A DNA stretch of 64,000 nucleotides from Pseudomonas piscis (GTDB lineage: Bacteria; Pseudomonadota; Gammaproteobacteria; Pseudomonadales; Pseudomonadaceae), in assembly GCF_009380155.1 (NCBI RefSeq), contig NZ_WHUV01000003.1, positions 248,001 through 312,000 of the forward strand, given 5' to 3'. The position numbers were made by a program, and so were the translations under genes. This document shows positions 41,370-52,221 of this stretch, in pieces; positions within the stretch are counted from its first letter, which is position 1, and the number at the start of each line of letters is the position of its first letter. The notes below the pieces were generated by a model, which was not told the DNA's origin, made no database searches, and worked only from the letters and a program-made list of their open reading frames with translations.

Positions 41370-43901
41370 ATGGCCATAACCCAACCCTTGCAATTGCTCG
41401 CGCCCCTGTCCGGGGTGCTGCTGCCCCTGGAGCAGGTGCCGGACCCGGTGTTCTCCAGCCGGGTGATCGGCGACGGCGTATGCATCGACCCGACTTCCCA
41501 GACCCTCTGCGCGCCCCTGTCCGGGGTGATCAGCAACCTGCAGCACAGTGGCCATGCTGTGAGCATTACCGGCGAGCAGGGCCAGCAGGTATTGATGCAC
41601 ATCGGGCTGGACACGGTGAACCTGGCGGGCAAGGGGTTCACCTGCCTGGTCCACGAAGGCCAGCAGGTGGCGGCGGGACAGGCGCTGATCGAGTTCGACG
41701 CCGACTACCTGGCCCTGCATGCTCGCAGCCTGCTGACCCTGATGCTGGTGGTCAGCGGCGAGCCGGTGACCGCACTGGTGGACGATCGCCGGCTGGTGGG
41801 GCAGGGCCAGCCGCTGCTGCAGCTCGCGCCGGCAGCCCTGGGCGCTGCCGAGGACGTTGAGGCCGAGGGCGAGGCGCTGTTTTCCAAGCCGCTGATCCTG
41901 GGCAACCCCCAGGGCCTGCATGCGCGCCCGGCGGCCTTGCTGGCCCAGGCTGCCAAGGGTTTTGCCGCGAACATCTGCCTGCACCGGCGCACCGACTCGG
42001 CCAACGCCAAGTCCCTGGTATCGATCATGGCGTTGCAGACGGTCCAGGGCGATGCCTTGCAGGTCAGTGCCGTGGGCGCGGATGCCGACCAGGCGATCCA
42101 GGCCCTGGTGGCGCTGCTGGCCTCCGGCTGTGGGGAGCAGGTCGCTGCGCTGCCCAAAGCCGTATCCCCTGCTGTATCGGATGCTGCACCCGGGGCCATC
42201 CTGCGTGGGGTCTGTGCTTCACCGGGCTCGGCCTTCGGCCAGGTGCTGCAGGTGGTGCCGCAGCGTTTGCAAATCATTGAACAGGCAGCCAACCCGCAGC
42301 AGGAGCGCCAAGCCCTGGCGCGGGCCCTGCGCCAGGCCGCCAGTGCCCTGCAACAGTTGCGGGACGATGCTCCGGGTGAAGCGCAACAGAACATCTTCCG
42401 CGCGCACCAGGAGCTGCTGGACGACCCGAGCCTGCTGGAGCAGGCCGAGTCGCTGATCGCCAGCGGCAAGAGCGCCGCCTTTGCCTGGAACAGCGCCATC
42501 GAGGTCACCGCCCAGCTGTTCCAAAGCCTGGGCAGCAGCCTCTTGGCCGAGCGTGCGGTGGATCTGGCGGATGTTGGCCAGCGGGTACTGGAGCTGATTC
42601 TTGGCGTGCAGGAACAGGCCCTGGTCCTGCCGGAGCAGGCCATCCTGGTGGCCGAGCAATTGACCCCTTCGCAAACCGCGAACCTGGATACCACCAGGGT
42701 GCTGGGTTTTGTCACCGTGGGCGGTGGCGCCACCAGCCATGTGGCGATCCTGGCCCGAGCCCTGGGGCTGCCGGCGCTCTGTGGCCTGTCGCCCCAGGTG
42801 CTGTCACTGGCCGACGGTACGCCGGTACTGCTGGATGCCGATCGTGGCGAACTGCACCGGGACCCGGATCCGCAGTTGCTGCGGCAACTGGATACCCAGC
42901 GTGAACAACAACGCCAGCGCCAGCACCGGGACCTGGCCCAGGCTGCCTTGCCGGCGGTAACCCTCGATGGTCATCACCTTGAGGTCACGGCCAACATTGC
43001 CTGCCTGGCGGAGGCCGAACAGGCCGTCAGCCTGGGTGGCGATGGTGTCGGCCTGCTGCGTTCGGAGTTTCTCTACCAGGACCGTACCCAGGCGCCGAGC
43101 CCGCAGGAACAGGCAGCCACCTATCAGGCCATCGCCCAGGCCCTGGGGCCCGAACGCAACCTGGTGGTGCGGACCCTGGATGTGGGCGGCGACAAACCCC
43201 TGGCCTATGTACCGATGGACAGCGAGGCCAACCCCTTTCTCGGCCTGCGCGGCATTCGCCTGTGCCTGGCGCGTCCGGAACTGCTGCGGGAGCAATTCCG
43301 GGCGATCCTGGCCAGTGCCGGGCAGGCCCGCTTGCACATCATGTTGCCGATGGTCAGCCAGCTCGCGGAGCTGCGCCAGGCGCGCCAGTTGCTGGAGCAA
43401 GAGGTCCAGGCCCTGGGGCTCGCGCAATCGCCCAAGCTGGGGATCATGATCGAGGTGCCGTCAGCGGCGCTGCTGGCGGATCGCTTTGCCCCGGAGGTGG
43501 ATTTCTTCTCCATCGGCACCAACGACCTGACCCAGTACACCCTGGCCATGGACCGCGATCACCCGCGGCTGGCCAGCCAGGCCGACAGCTTCCACCCGGC
43601 GGTGCTGCGCCTGATCGCCACCACGGTCCGGGCTGCCCATGCCCACGGCAAGTGGGTCGGTGTGTGCGGTGCGCTGGCTTCTGAAACCCTGGCGGTGCCG
43701 CTGTTGCTGGGCCTGGGGGTGGATGAGTTGTCGGTGAGCGTGCCGCTGATCCCGGCCATCAAGGCCCGGGTGCGGGAGCTGGACCTGGTCCAGTGCCAGG
43801 CGCTGGCCGCGCGTATCGTCGATCTGGAGGATGCTGCCCAGGTACGTGAATGCCTGCATCGCCAACCGTTTGCCGTTCACTCACCGGTCCTGGAGAACTG
43901 A
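41370..43901 (+). CDS. Multidomain PTS protein: EIIA(Glc-type)-HPr-Enzyme I fusion
   Basis: An 843-residue cytoplasmic protein carrying the complete phosphate relay from PEP to a IIB domain. Domains: IIA (residues 1-150, active His77 in LMHIGLDT), HPr (about 172-255, His184 in GLHARPAA), and EI (about 275-843, His457 in GGGATSHVAI, PEP-binding C-terminal part with VGVCGALASE). It provides the missing IIA for the trehalose IIBC encoded upstream. ATG 41370 (MAITQPLQLL) has AGGTGA five bases upstream; ATG 41313 in frame is less likely. Resembles NagF-type proteins of other pseudomonad PTS loci. Confidence 0.92.
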   Translation: MAITQPLQLLAPLSGVLLPLEQVPDPVFSSRVIGDGVCIDPTSQTLCAPLSGVISNLQHSGHAVSITGEQGQQVLMHIGLDTVNLAGKGFTCLVHEGQQVAAGQALIEFDADYLALHARSLLTLMLVVSGEPVTALVDDRRLVGQGQPLLQLAPAALGAAEDVEAEGEALFSKPLILGNPQGLHARPAALLAQAAKGFAANICLHRRTDSANAKSLVSIMALQTVQGDALQVSAVGADADQAIQALVALLASGCGEQVAALPKAVSPAVSDAAPGAILRGVCASPGSAFGQVLQVVPQRLQIIEQAANPQQERQALARALRQAASALQQLRDDAPGEAQQNIFRAHQELLDDPSLLEQAESLIASGKSAAFAWNSAIEVTAQLFQSLGSSLLAERAVDLADVGQRVLELILGVQEQALVLPEQAILVAEQLTPSQTANLDTTRVLGFVTVGGGATSHVAILARALGLPALCGLSPQVLSLADGTPVLLDADRGELHRDPDPQLLRQLDTQREQQRQRQHRDLAQAALPAVTLDGHHLEVTANIACLAEAEQAVSLGGDGVGLLRSEFLYQDRTQAPSPQEQAATYQAIAQALGPERNLVVRTLDVGGDKPLAYVPMDSEANPFLGLRGIRLCLARPELLREQFRAILASAGQARLHIMLPMVSQLAELRQARQLLEQEVQALGLAQSPKLGIMIEVPSAALLADRFAPEVDFFSIGTNDLTQYTLAMDRDHPRLASQADSFHPAVLRLIATTVRAAHAHGKWVGVCGALASETLAVPLLLGLGVDELSVSVPLIPAIKARVRELDLVQCQALAARIVDLEDAAQVRECLHRQPFAVHSPVLEN

Positions 43902-43903
43902 AG

Positions 43904-44194
43904 ATGTTCGAGAAACTACAGCGGGCGTTCTGGAAAGCCCTGACCCCGGACCTGGTGCCTGACCAGCCGAAAGCGCCCAAGGCTGGCGGTCATGCTCTGG
44001 ATGAACCGACGCTGGCGGCATTGGGCGGACCTGCCAATATCAAGAGCCAGCAATGGCTGGCCCTGACCCGGTTGCGCCTGGAGCTGCATGACCCGCAATT
44101 GCTCGACAGCACTGCCCTGCAAAGGGCAGGGGTGCCGGCGGTGATGCCCCTGGCAGGCGGCGTGGTGCATCTGTTGCTGGGGCTGCGCGACTGA
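43904..44194 (+). CDS. EIIB-like small protein lacking the phosphorylated cysteine
   Basis: A 96-residue protein 2 bp after the PTS fusion gene. Residues 35-96 follow the glucose-family EIIB fold: LAALGGPANIKSQQWLALTR then GVPAVMPLAGGVVHLLLG. At the position of the phospho-cysteine (CVTRLR in the IIBC of this locus) it has Ala53 (ALTRLR), so it cannot carry phosphate. The N-terminal 34 residues are a short helix and a Pro-rich linker. It may be a regulatory decoy or a structural partner of IIA. The function is unknown; the fold assignment is by pattern. Confidence 0.75.
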   Translation: MFEKLQRAFWKALTPDLVPDQPKAPKAGGHALDEPTLAALGGPANIKSQQWLALTRLRLELHDPQLLDSTALQRAGVPAVMPLAGGVVHLLLGLRD

Positions 44195-44279
44195 GCACAG
44201 CCACGGCCCTGCATCTGCGTCCCGTCGCCGCGCTGGCCTTACTGTTTCTCAACTGCGGGTGTATCGTATTCGCCTTTTT

Positions 44280-44295
44280 GCGGGCCCGGGCCCGC
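44280..44295 (+). repeat. 16-bp perfect palindrome upstream of cumA
   Basis: GCGGGCCCGGGCCCGC, 26 bp before the cumA start codon. It can form a hairpin or cruciform; no T-run follows. It could be an operator or an mRNA structure; I have no specific assignment. Confidence 0.5.
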
Positions 44296-44321
44296 GGCAG
44301 ATACGTGAGGTAGTTGAGTCC

Positions 44322-45704
44322 ATGTCCTTTACCCGTCGACAAATACTCGGTGGTCTGGCCGGTCTGGTGGTGGTTGGCGTGGGCGCCGGCGGTGCGTCGC
44401 GTTACTGGCTGGGCAAGGTCGCGGACGACAATGCCGGGCACGACTACGAGCTGATCGCCGCTCCGCTGGATGTCGAACTGGTAGCGGGTTTCAAGACCCA
44501 GGCCTGGGCTTTCGGGCCGTCGGCGCCGGGCACCGAATTGCGGGTCCGCCAGGGCACCTGGTTGCGGGTGCGTTTCATCAACCACCTGCCGGTGGAAACC
44601 ACCATCCATTGGCACGGCATCCGCCTGCCGCTGGAAATGGACGGCGTGCCCTACGTCTCGCAACTGCCGGTCAAACCGGGCGAGTTCTTTGACTACAAGT
44701 TCCGCGTGCCGGATGCCGGCAGCTACTGGTACCACCCCCATGTCAGCAGCTCCGAGGAGCTGGGGCGGGGCCTGGTGGGCCCGCTGATCGTCGAGGAGCG
44801 CGAGCCGACCGGCTTCAAGCATGAGCGCACCCTGAGCCTGAAGACCTGGCATGTGGACGAGCAGGGCGCCTGGATGCCCTTCAGCGTGCCGCGCGAGGCC
44901 GCGCGCAACGGTACCGCGGGGCGCCTGATCACCATCAACGGCCAGGCCGAGGCGGTGACCGAGCTGCCGGCCGGGCAGGTGGTGCGAGTGCGCCTGCTGA
45001 ACCTGGACAACACCTGGACCTATCGCCTGAACCTCAAGGGCAACTGCGAGGCGATGATCTACGCCCTCGACGGCAACCCGATCACCCCGCGCCCGTTGGA
45101 CGACGATTACTGGCTGGGACCGGGCATGCGTATCTGCCTGGCCATCCGCATTCCCGAGGCGGGCGAGGAGATTTCCCTGCGCGATGGTTTCGTGCGTCTG
45201 GGCACCCTGCGCTCGGTGGCCAGCAGCGAAGCCCCCGGTGACTGGCCCAAGGCGCTGCCGGCCAACCCCATCGCCGAACCGGACCTGGAAAAGGCCGAGA
45301 AGCTCAACTTCAATTTCGAGTGGGCCGGCAAGGTCTCGGTGAATACCGAGAACGGCAAGCCGCCGAGCCTGTGGCAGATCAACGGCCAGGCCTGGGACAT
45401 CACCGACAAGACCTGCGCCGATCGCCCGATCGCCACCTTGAAGAAGGGCAAGAGCTACATTTTCGAGCTCAAGAACATGACCCAGTACCAGCACCCGATC
45501 CACCTGCACGGTATGAGCTTCAAGGTGATCGCTTCCAATCGCCGCAAGATCGTCGAGCCCTGGTTCACCGACACCTACCTGCTGGGCAAGAACGAACGCG
45601 CCCAGGTGGCGCTGGTGGCCGATAACCCGGGCACCTGGATGTTCCATTGCCATGTGATCGACCACATGGAAACCGGCCTGATGGCCGCGATCGAGGTGGT
45701 GTGA
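44322..45704 (+). CDS. cumA: CumA-type multicopper oxidase
   Basis: A 460-residue secreted cupredoxin oxidase. The Tat signal is SFTRRQILGGLAGL with twin arginines. Copper ligands: HWHG, HPHVSSSEELG, HPIHLHGM and the C-terminal HCHVIDHMETGLM (type 1 copper with axial Met). It strongly resembles CumA from P. putida GB-1, where it was linked to Mn(II) oxidation, although a direct role there has been questioned. ATG 44322 after a GTGAGG site. Overlaps tadA by one base. Confidence 0.88.
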   Translation: MSFTRRQILGGLAGLVVVGVGAGGASRYWLGKVADDNAGHDYELIAAPLDVELVAGFKTQAWAFGPSAPGTELRVRQGTWLRVRFINHLPVETTIHWHGIRLPLEMDGVPYVSQLPVKPGEFFDYKFRVPDAGSYWYHPHVSSSEELGRGLVGPLIVEEREPTGFKHERTLSLKTWHVDEQGAWMPFSVPREAARNGTAGRLITINGQAEAVTELPAGQVVRVRLLNLDNTWTYRLNLKGNCEAMIYALDGNPITPRPLDDDYWLGPGMRICLAIRIPEAGEEISLRDGFVRLGTLRSVASSEAPGDWPKALPANPIAEPDLEKAEKLNFNFEWAGKVSVNTENGKPPSLWQINGQAWDITDKTCADRPIATLKKGKSYIFELKNMTQYQHPIHLHGMSFKVIASNRRKIVEPWFTDTYLLGKNERAQVALVADNPGTWMFHCHVIDHMETGLMAAIEVV

Positions 45705-46198
45705 TGCGCCAGATTCGCCCGGCGTCGATCATCGATCGCAGCCGCGACCAGGAGTTCATGCGCGAGGCCCTGGCCCTGGCCGCCCAAGGGGCCACCCTGG
45801 GCGAGGTGCCGGTGGGCGCGGTGCTGGTGCTCGATGGGCAGGTCATCGGCCGCGGCTACAACTGCCCGATCAGCGGCAGCGACCCCAGCGCCCATGCCGA
45901 GATGGTGGCCATCCGCGCCGCAGCCCAGGCGGTGAGCAACTACCGCCTGCCAGGCAGCACCCTGTACGTCACCCTGGAACCTTGCAGCATGTGCGCCGGG
46001 CTGATCGTCCATTCGCGCATCGCGCGGGTGGTCTACGGCGCTTTGGAGCCCAAGGCGGGCATCGTGCAGAGCCAGGGACAGTTCTTCACCCAGGGGTTTC
46101 TCAACCACCGGGTGCTGTACGAGGGCGGGGTACTGGCCGAGGAATGTGGCACGGTGCTCAGCGAGTTCTTCAAGGCGCGGCGCGCCAGCCGCGATTGA
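45704..46198 (+). CDS. tadA: tRNA-specific adenosine-34 deaminase TadA
   Basis: TadA makes inosine 34 in tRNA-Arg(ACG). The 164-residue protein has the zinc deaminase motifs HAEMVAIRAA (His and catalytic Glu) and PCSMCAGLIVHSRI. It starts at ATG 45704, overlapping the cumA stop (TGATG). This corresponds to the reading frame called cumB in P. putida. The pairing is probably coupled translation, not shared function. Confidence 0.95.
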   Translation: MRQIRPASIIDRSRDQEFMREALALAAQGATLGEVPVGAVLVLDGQVIGRGYNCPISGSDPSAHAEMVAIRAAAQAVSNYRLPGSTLYVTLEPCSMCAGLIVHSRIARVVYGALEPKAGIVQSQGQFFTQGFLNHRVLYEGGVLAEECGTVLSEFFKARRASRD

Positions 46199-46208
46199 AC
46201 GCCACCCC

Positions 46209-46311
46209 AGCAGGAGCGAAGCTTGCCCGCGATGACGCCAGCCCGGGCATGCTCACCTTGAATCGGGCTTGATGTTCGATATCGCTATCGCGGGCCAGCC
46301 TCGCATCCTAT
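46209..46311. repeat. Imperfect REP pair (REPIN-like) after tadA
   Basis: AGCAGGAGCGAAGCTTGCCC at the left and the degenerate reverse complement (ending TATCGCGGGCCAGCCTCGCA plus TCCT) at the right form an imperfect inverted repeat about 100 bp long. It shares the AGGAGCGAAGC core with the copy at 49241-49330. Confidence 0.65.
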
Positions 46312-46324
46312 GGATGTGGGGGAT

Positions 46325-47281
46325 TCATTTCCTGGCGACGATCACGGCGCGCATCGGCGCCGGCAGGCCTTCGATGGTCTTGCTGTGGTCGTCGGGGTCG
46401 AGGAAGTCGCTCAGGGACTGGTACTTCATCCACTCGGTGGCCCGCTGTTCCTGCACGCTGGTCAGGCTGACATCCACGCAGCGCACGTCGCTGAACCCGG
46501 CGCGGCGCAGCCACAGCTCCAGGGCCGGTACCGACGGCAGGAACCACACGTTGCGCATCTGTGCGTAGCGGTCTTCCGGCACCAGTACCTGCTGCTGGTC
46601 GCCTTCGACCACCAGGGTCTCCAGCACCAGTTCACCACCCTTGACCAGGCAGTCCTTGAGCGCCAGCAGGTGCTCGATGGGCGAGCGGCGGTGGTAGAAC
46701 ACCCCCATGGAGAACACGGTGTCGAAACCCTCGAGGTTCGGCGGCAGGTCCTCGAACGGGAACGGCAGGTGCCAGGCCTTGGGTCGTTCCAGGTAGCGTT
46801 GTACGGCCTGGAACTGGCAGAAGAACAGCCAGTTCGGATCGACGCCGATCACGCTGTCGGCGCCGGCGCCGAGCATGCGCCACATGTAGTAGCCGTTGCC
46901 GCAGCCGACATCGAGGATGCGCTTGCCCTGCAAGTCCAGGTGCGGCGCGACCCGCGACCATTTCCAGTCCGAGCGCCACTCGGTATCCACATGCACGCCG
47001 AACAGGTCGAACGGGCCCTTGCGCCAGGGGCTCAGGCCCATCAGGGCAGTGCGCATCCGCTCGCAGGTCGCGGCGTCGCAGTCGGTGTCCAGGAGCAGGC
47101 CGTTGAGCAAGTCGATTTCACTGGGGCGCACGTCCGGCAGGGCGTCCAGCGCACTCTGCCAGCGGGCCAGGTCGCCATGGCCCTTTTCCATCTTGGCATC
47201 GAGTTGCGCTTGCAGGCCCTGGGCCCAGACGGCCAGGGGAGTGCCCACCAGATGGCGGGCCAGGGGGGACAGATCGATCAT
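46325..47281 (-). CDS. cmoB: tRNA U34 carboxymethyltransferase CmoB
   Basis: CmoB transfers the carboxymethyl group of carboxy-SAM to 5-hydroxyuridine 34, making cmo5U. The 318-residue protein has the SAM-binding motif LDVGCGNGYYMWRM and GVDPNWLFFCQFQAV, plus VFSMGVFYHRRSPIEHL. It overlaps cmoA by 4 bp (ATGA). Confidence 0.95.
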   Translation of the reverse strand: MIDLSPLARHLVGTPLAVWAQGLQAQLDAKMEKGHGDLARWQSALDALPDVRPSEIDLLNGLLLDTDCDAATCERMRTALMGLSPWRKGPFDLFGVHVDTEWRSDWKWSRVAPHLDLQGKRILDVGCGNGYYMWRMLGAGADSVIGVDPNWLFFCQFQAVQRYLERPKAWHLPFPFEDLPPNLEGFDTVFSMGVFYHRRSPIEHLLALKDCLVKGGELVLETLVVEGDQQQVLVPEDRYAQMRNVWFLPSVPALELWLRRAGFSDVRCVDVSLTSVQEQRATEWMKYQSLSDFLDPDDHSKTIEGLPAPMRAVIVARK

Positions 47282-48021
47282 GGCAGGGCAATCAACGAAG
47301 CGAAATTAAGGCATTGGAACCAGGGCACGACTTTCGAGAAGCCGGCGGCCAGCAGGCGCTCGCGGTGTTCTTCGAGGCTGTCGGGCTTCATGACGTTCTC
47401 GATGGCGCTGCGCTTCTGGGCGATCTCCAGTTCGCTGTAGCCATTGGCGCGCTTGAAGGCGACGTGCAGGTCGGTGAGCAGCTCATGTTCCTGGACGTCG
47501 TTGAAGCGCAGCTTTTCCGAGAGGATCAGTGCGCCGCCGGGCAGCAGTGCCTGGCGGATACGCGTCAACAAGGCCTGGCGCTGTTCAGGGGCGATGAACT
47601 GCAAGGTGAAGTTCATCGCCACCACCGAGGCCGGCTGGAACTCCAGGGCCAGGATATCGCCCTCCACCACTTGCACCGGCAGCAGCTCCTGGAACATCGA
47701 GTCCTGGCCGTTGAGGTACTCCCGGCAGCGCTCGACCATGGCCGCCGAGTTGTCCACCGCGATCACCCGGCAGCCATCGCTGCGCACATGCCGACGCAAA
47801 GCCTGGGTCACCGCCCCGAGGGACGCCCCGAGGTCGTAGAGCACGCTGTGGGGCTGGGCGAACTGTGCAGCCAGGACCCCGAGGTTCTCGACGATGGTCG
47901 GGTAGCCGGGTACCGAGCGCTTGATCATGTCCGGGAAGACCCGCACCACGTCCTCGTTGAAGGCGAAGTCGGGCACCTGGGCCAGGGGCTGGGCGAATAG
48001 GCGGTCGGGTTCTTTGCTCAC
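47278..48021 (-). CDS. cmoA: Carboxy-S-adenosylmethionine synthase CmoA
   Basis: CmoA makes carboxy-SAM from SAM and prephenate for CmoB. The 247-residue protein has the SAM motif LYDLGASLGAVTQALRRH and IAVDNSAAMVERCREYL, with GDILALEFQPASVVAMNFTL. I take GTG 48021 (VSKEPDRLFAQPLAQVPDF) as the start; the open frame extends 51 codons upstream but that part is not family-like. First gene of the cmoA-cmoB operon. Confidence 0.94.
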   Translation of the reverse strand: MSKEPDRLFAQPLAQVPDFAFNEDVVRVFPDMIKRSVPGYPTIVENLGVLAAQFAQPHSVLYDLGASLGAVTQALRRHVRSDGCRVIAVDNSAAMVERCREYLNGQDSMFQELLPVQVVEGDILALEFQPASVVAMNFTLQFIAPEQRQALLTRIRQALLPGGALILSEKLRFNDVQEHELLTDLHVAFKRANGYSELEIAQKRSAIENVMKPDSLEEHRERLLAAGFSKVVPWFQCLNFASLIALP

Positions 48022-48131
48022 GGCGGTTCCGGCGATGGCGATAAAAAGAGGGGCGGCATTGTAGCCGCTGCGGCCGGCTGCGATAAGGCCTGGAGCAGCG
48101 AGGGCGACAACGGGTGTCGCCCATCCCGGGG

Positions 48132-48767
48132 CTAGCGCGGCTTCTGGCTGAAGGCCGAAGCGGCGATGCCCCACTGGCCCAGCCAGTAGAAAACGATGAT
48201 CAGGTAGGGCGCGGCATCGAAGGCCCCGACGAAGCGGCTCAGGCCGATCAGGCTGTCGGAGAAGGCGAAACTCAAGGCACCGAGCGCGGCCAGGGCCGCC
48301 GAGCGCTTGGGCACCGCCGTGCCCAGCCGCGCCAGGGCCCGCCAGAGCATGGCGCTGATGGTCAGGGCATAGACGATCACCGGTACCAGCAACGGCCCCA
48401 GGCCATGGGCGATCAGCACGCTCAGCAGCGCCCCGCCGATGGCCAGGGCCAGCAGCAGTGGCAGCGGCGCCAGGCGCCGGCAGTCGCTCAAATAAGCCTT
48501 GAGGTAGGCCAGGTGGGCCACCAGGAAGGCGCCCAGGCCGAACACGAACAGGTCCATGGGCCAGGCCAGCAGGATGTCCCCCAGCACCGAGAACAGCAGG
48601 CCGATGATGATCCAGCGCCGGTAGTCCCCCGGTGGCGCATCGTGCAGCCAGCCCAGCAGGGCCAGCACCGGCAGGGGCTTGACCAGCAGGCAGAGCAGGG
48701 TGGCATGTATGGCAGTGCCGTAGATGAAGGTCGCGGCGCCCATCAGCGCAAGGATTAGCCAGCCCAT
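48132..48767 (-). CDS. Lysoplasmalogenase, YhhN family
   Basis: A 211-residue integral membrane protein with about eight spans. Family features are the N-terminal ATLLCLLVKPLPVLALL, then GLLFSVLGDILLAWP with the conserved Gly-Asp, and FAFSDSLIGLSRF. YhhN proteins hydrolyse vinyl-ether lysophospholipids in mammals (TMEM86); the bacterial substrate is less certain. It follows the chagasin-like gene by 1 bp on the same strand. Confidence 0.85.
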   Translation of the reverse strand: MGWLILALMGAATFIYGTAIHATLLCLLVKPLPVLALLGWLHDAPPGDYRRWIIIGLLFSVLGDILLAWPMDLFVFGLGAFLVAHLAYLKAYLSDCRRLAPLPLLLALAIGGALLSVLIAHGLGPLLVPVIVYALTISAMLWRALARLGTAVPKRSAALAALGALSFAFSDSLIGLSRFVGAFDAAPYLIIVFYWLGQWGIAASAFSQKPR

Positions 48768-48768
48768 G

Positions 48769-49161
48769 TCAATTGACCGTGATCGAGCAGTCGAAGGCCT
48801 TGACCGGCGCTTCCTCCGGCGCCCAGGGCTGCTGGTAGGTCAGCAGCAGGCGGCCCGTGCCGTTGGCGAAGGCCTGGAAGCGCCAGGTGGAAAAGCCGCC
48901 GCTGCCGACCAGGCCGGTGTCATCCGGATTGCTGTAGACCTCCGGGCTGACCTTGCGCAGGATGCCGCCAGCCGAATCCTGGATCGCCCAGCGATAGCCC
49001 GTGGTGGGGTTGCTCGGCAGGGTGACGATCAAGTTCTGCCCGTTGTGCAGTTGCAGCGGGCACTCACTCTGGTTTTCCACGGTGACGTTTTGCTTGGGTT
49101 GGCTGGCGCAGGCGGCCAGCAGGGCAAAGCTGAGCAGGATAAGCAGGCGGTTGGCGGGCAT
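48769..49161 (-). CDS. Chagasin-like cysteine protease inhibitor (I42), lipoprotein
   Basis: A 130-residue predicted lipoprotein: signal MPANRLLILLSFALLAAC with lipidated Cys18. The mature domain shows the three I42 inhibitory loops: NPTTGYRW, GSGGFSTWRFQAF and YQQPWAPEEAP. It would inhibit papain-like cysteine proteases in or outside the envelope. Start at ATG 49161. It is cotranscribed with the lysoplasmalogenase gene. Confidence 0.88.
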   Translation of the reverse strand: MPANRLLILLSFALLAACASQPKQNVTVENQSECPLQLHNGQNLIVTLPSNPTTGYRWAIQDSAGGILRKVSPEVYSNPDDTGLVGSGGFSTWRFQAFANGTGRLLLTYQQPWAPEEAPVKAFDCSITVN

Positions 49162-49240
49162 GGGTCAGGAAGCTCCGATCATTCACGACGAACGGCGAGC
49201 ATAACTGAAGATGGAGAAATGTGTGGCGGGGCTGGGCGGT

Positions 49241-49330
49241 TGCAGGAGCGAAGCGTGTTCGCGATGAACGATGACGCGGTACGTGAGGTACCACGCGTCG
49301 TTTTCGTCGCGGGCAAGCCCCGCTCCTGCA
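49241..49330. repeat. REPIN: paired inverted REP sequences
   Basis: TGCAGGAGCG at 49241-49250 and CGCTCCTGCA at 49321-49330 bound a 90-bp imperfect inverted repeat with a symmetrical centre (GTACGTGAGGTAC). Typical of pseudomonad REP doublets mobilised by RAYT proteins; no RAYT gene lies in this window. It sits between lon and the chagasin-like gene. Confidence 0.85.
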
Positions 49331-49339
49331 GGGCCCGGG

Positions 49340-51760
<2,421 letters not shown>

Positions 51761-51792
51761 GGAGGCTCCTGCACGATGGGCTATGCAGGGTT

Positions 51793-51821
51793 AGATGGGG
51801 CGGGTCATGGCGGGTTTCAAT
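51793..51821 (-). promoter_or_regulatory. Predicted sigma-32 heat-shock promoter of the lon paralogue
   Basis: Read on the minus strand: -35 ATTGAAA, 14-base spacer, -10 CCCCATCT. The consensus is CTTGAAA - 11 to 16 bases - CCCCATNT, so only one base differs. Transcription would start roughly 25 nt before the ATG at 51760. The remainder of 51822-52112 is AT-rich with no gene seen. Confidence 0.75.
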
Positions 51822-52125
51822 GGGGCAAGGGTTACAGCTTTTTTCCGAGCTGTGCCAGCCCGCGTTGGCGGTGCAGGTTGTCAGGTCATGGAGTGTTCCA
51901 GGCCCGAATTGTCCTGGCTCATGGCGTAATTTCCTAGCCTTGTGGTGGAATCGGTGAGATAGCTTGAAGTAATTTTCCGATATCGCTTGTCAATAAAATG
52001 ACTTCAAACTCACCAGTTTCATTGCGCGATCTTCTATGATTTGCGCATTGACATGAGTGTCCGGATTATCGGAACAAAGACGCCATTTATTTGACATCCA
52101 TATTCAGCTTCTCAGAGGGATGGGT

Positions 52126-52221
52126 ATGAAGAACGGATTTTTCAGCGCCCGGCGGCAGCTAGCCGCGTTGTCGTTTCCTGGATCCTGCTGGCAACCGGAG
52201 TTGTCGAGAGCGCCCTCATGA
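52126..52221 (+). CDS. Possible 31-codon upstream ORF coupled to the EAL gene
   Basis: ATG 52126 has a good ribosome site (AGAGGGA, five bases upstream) and opens a 31-codon ORF starting MKNGFFSARRQLAALS. It ends at ATGA, overlapping the start codon of the next gene, which itself has a weak site. It may drive translation of the EAL gene by coupling. It could also be a shortened N-terminus after a frameshift; I cannot tell. Confidence 0.35.
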   Translation: MKNGFFSARRQLAALSFPGSCWQPELSRAPS

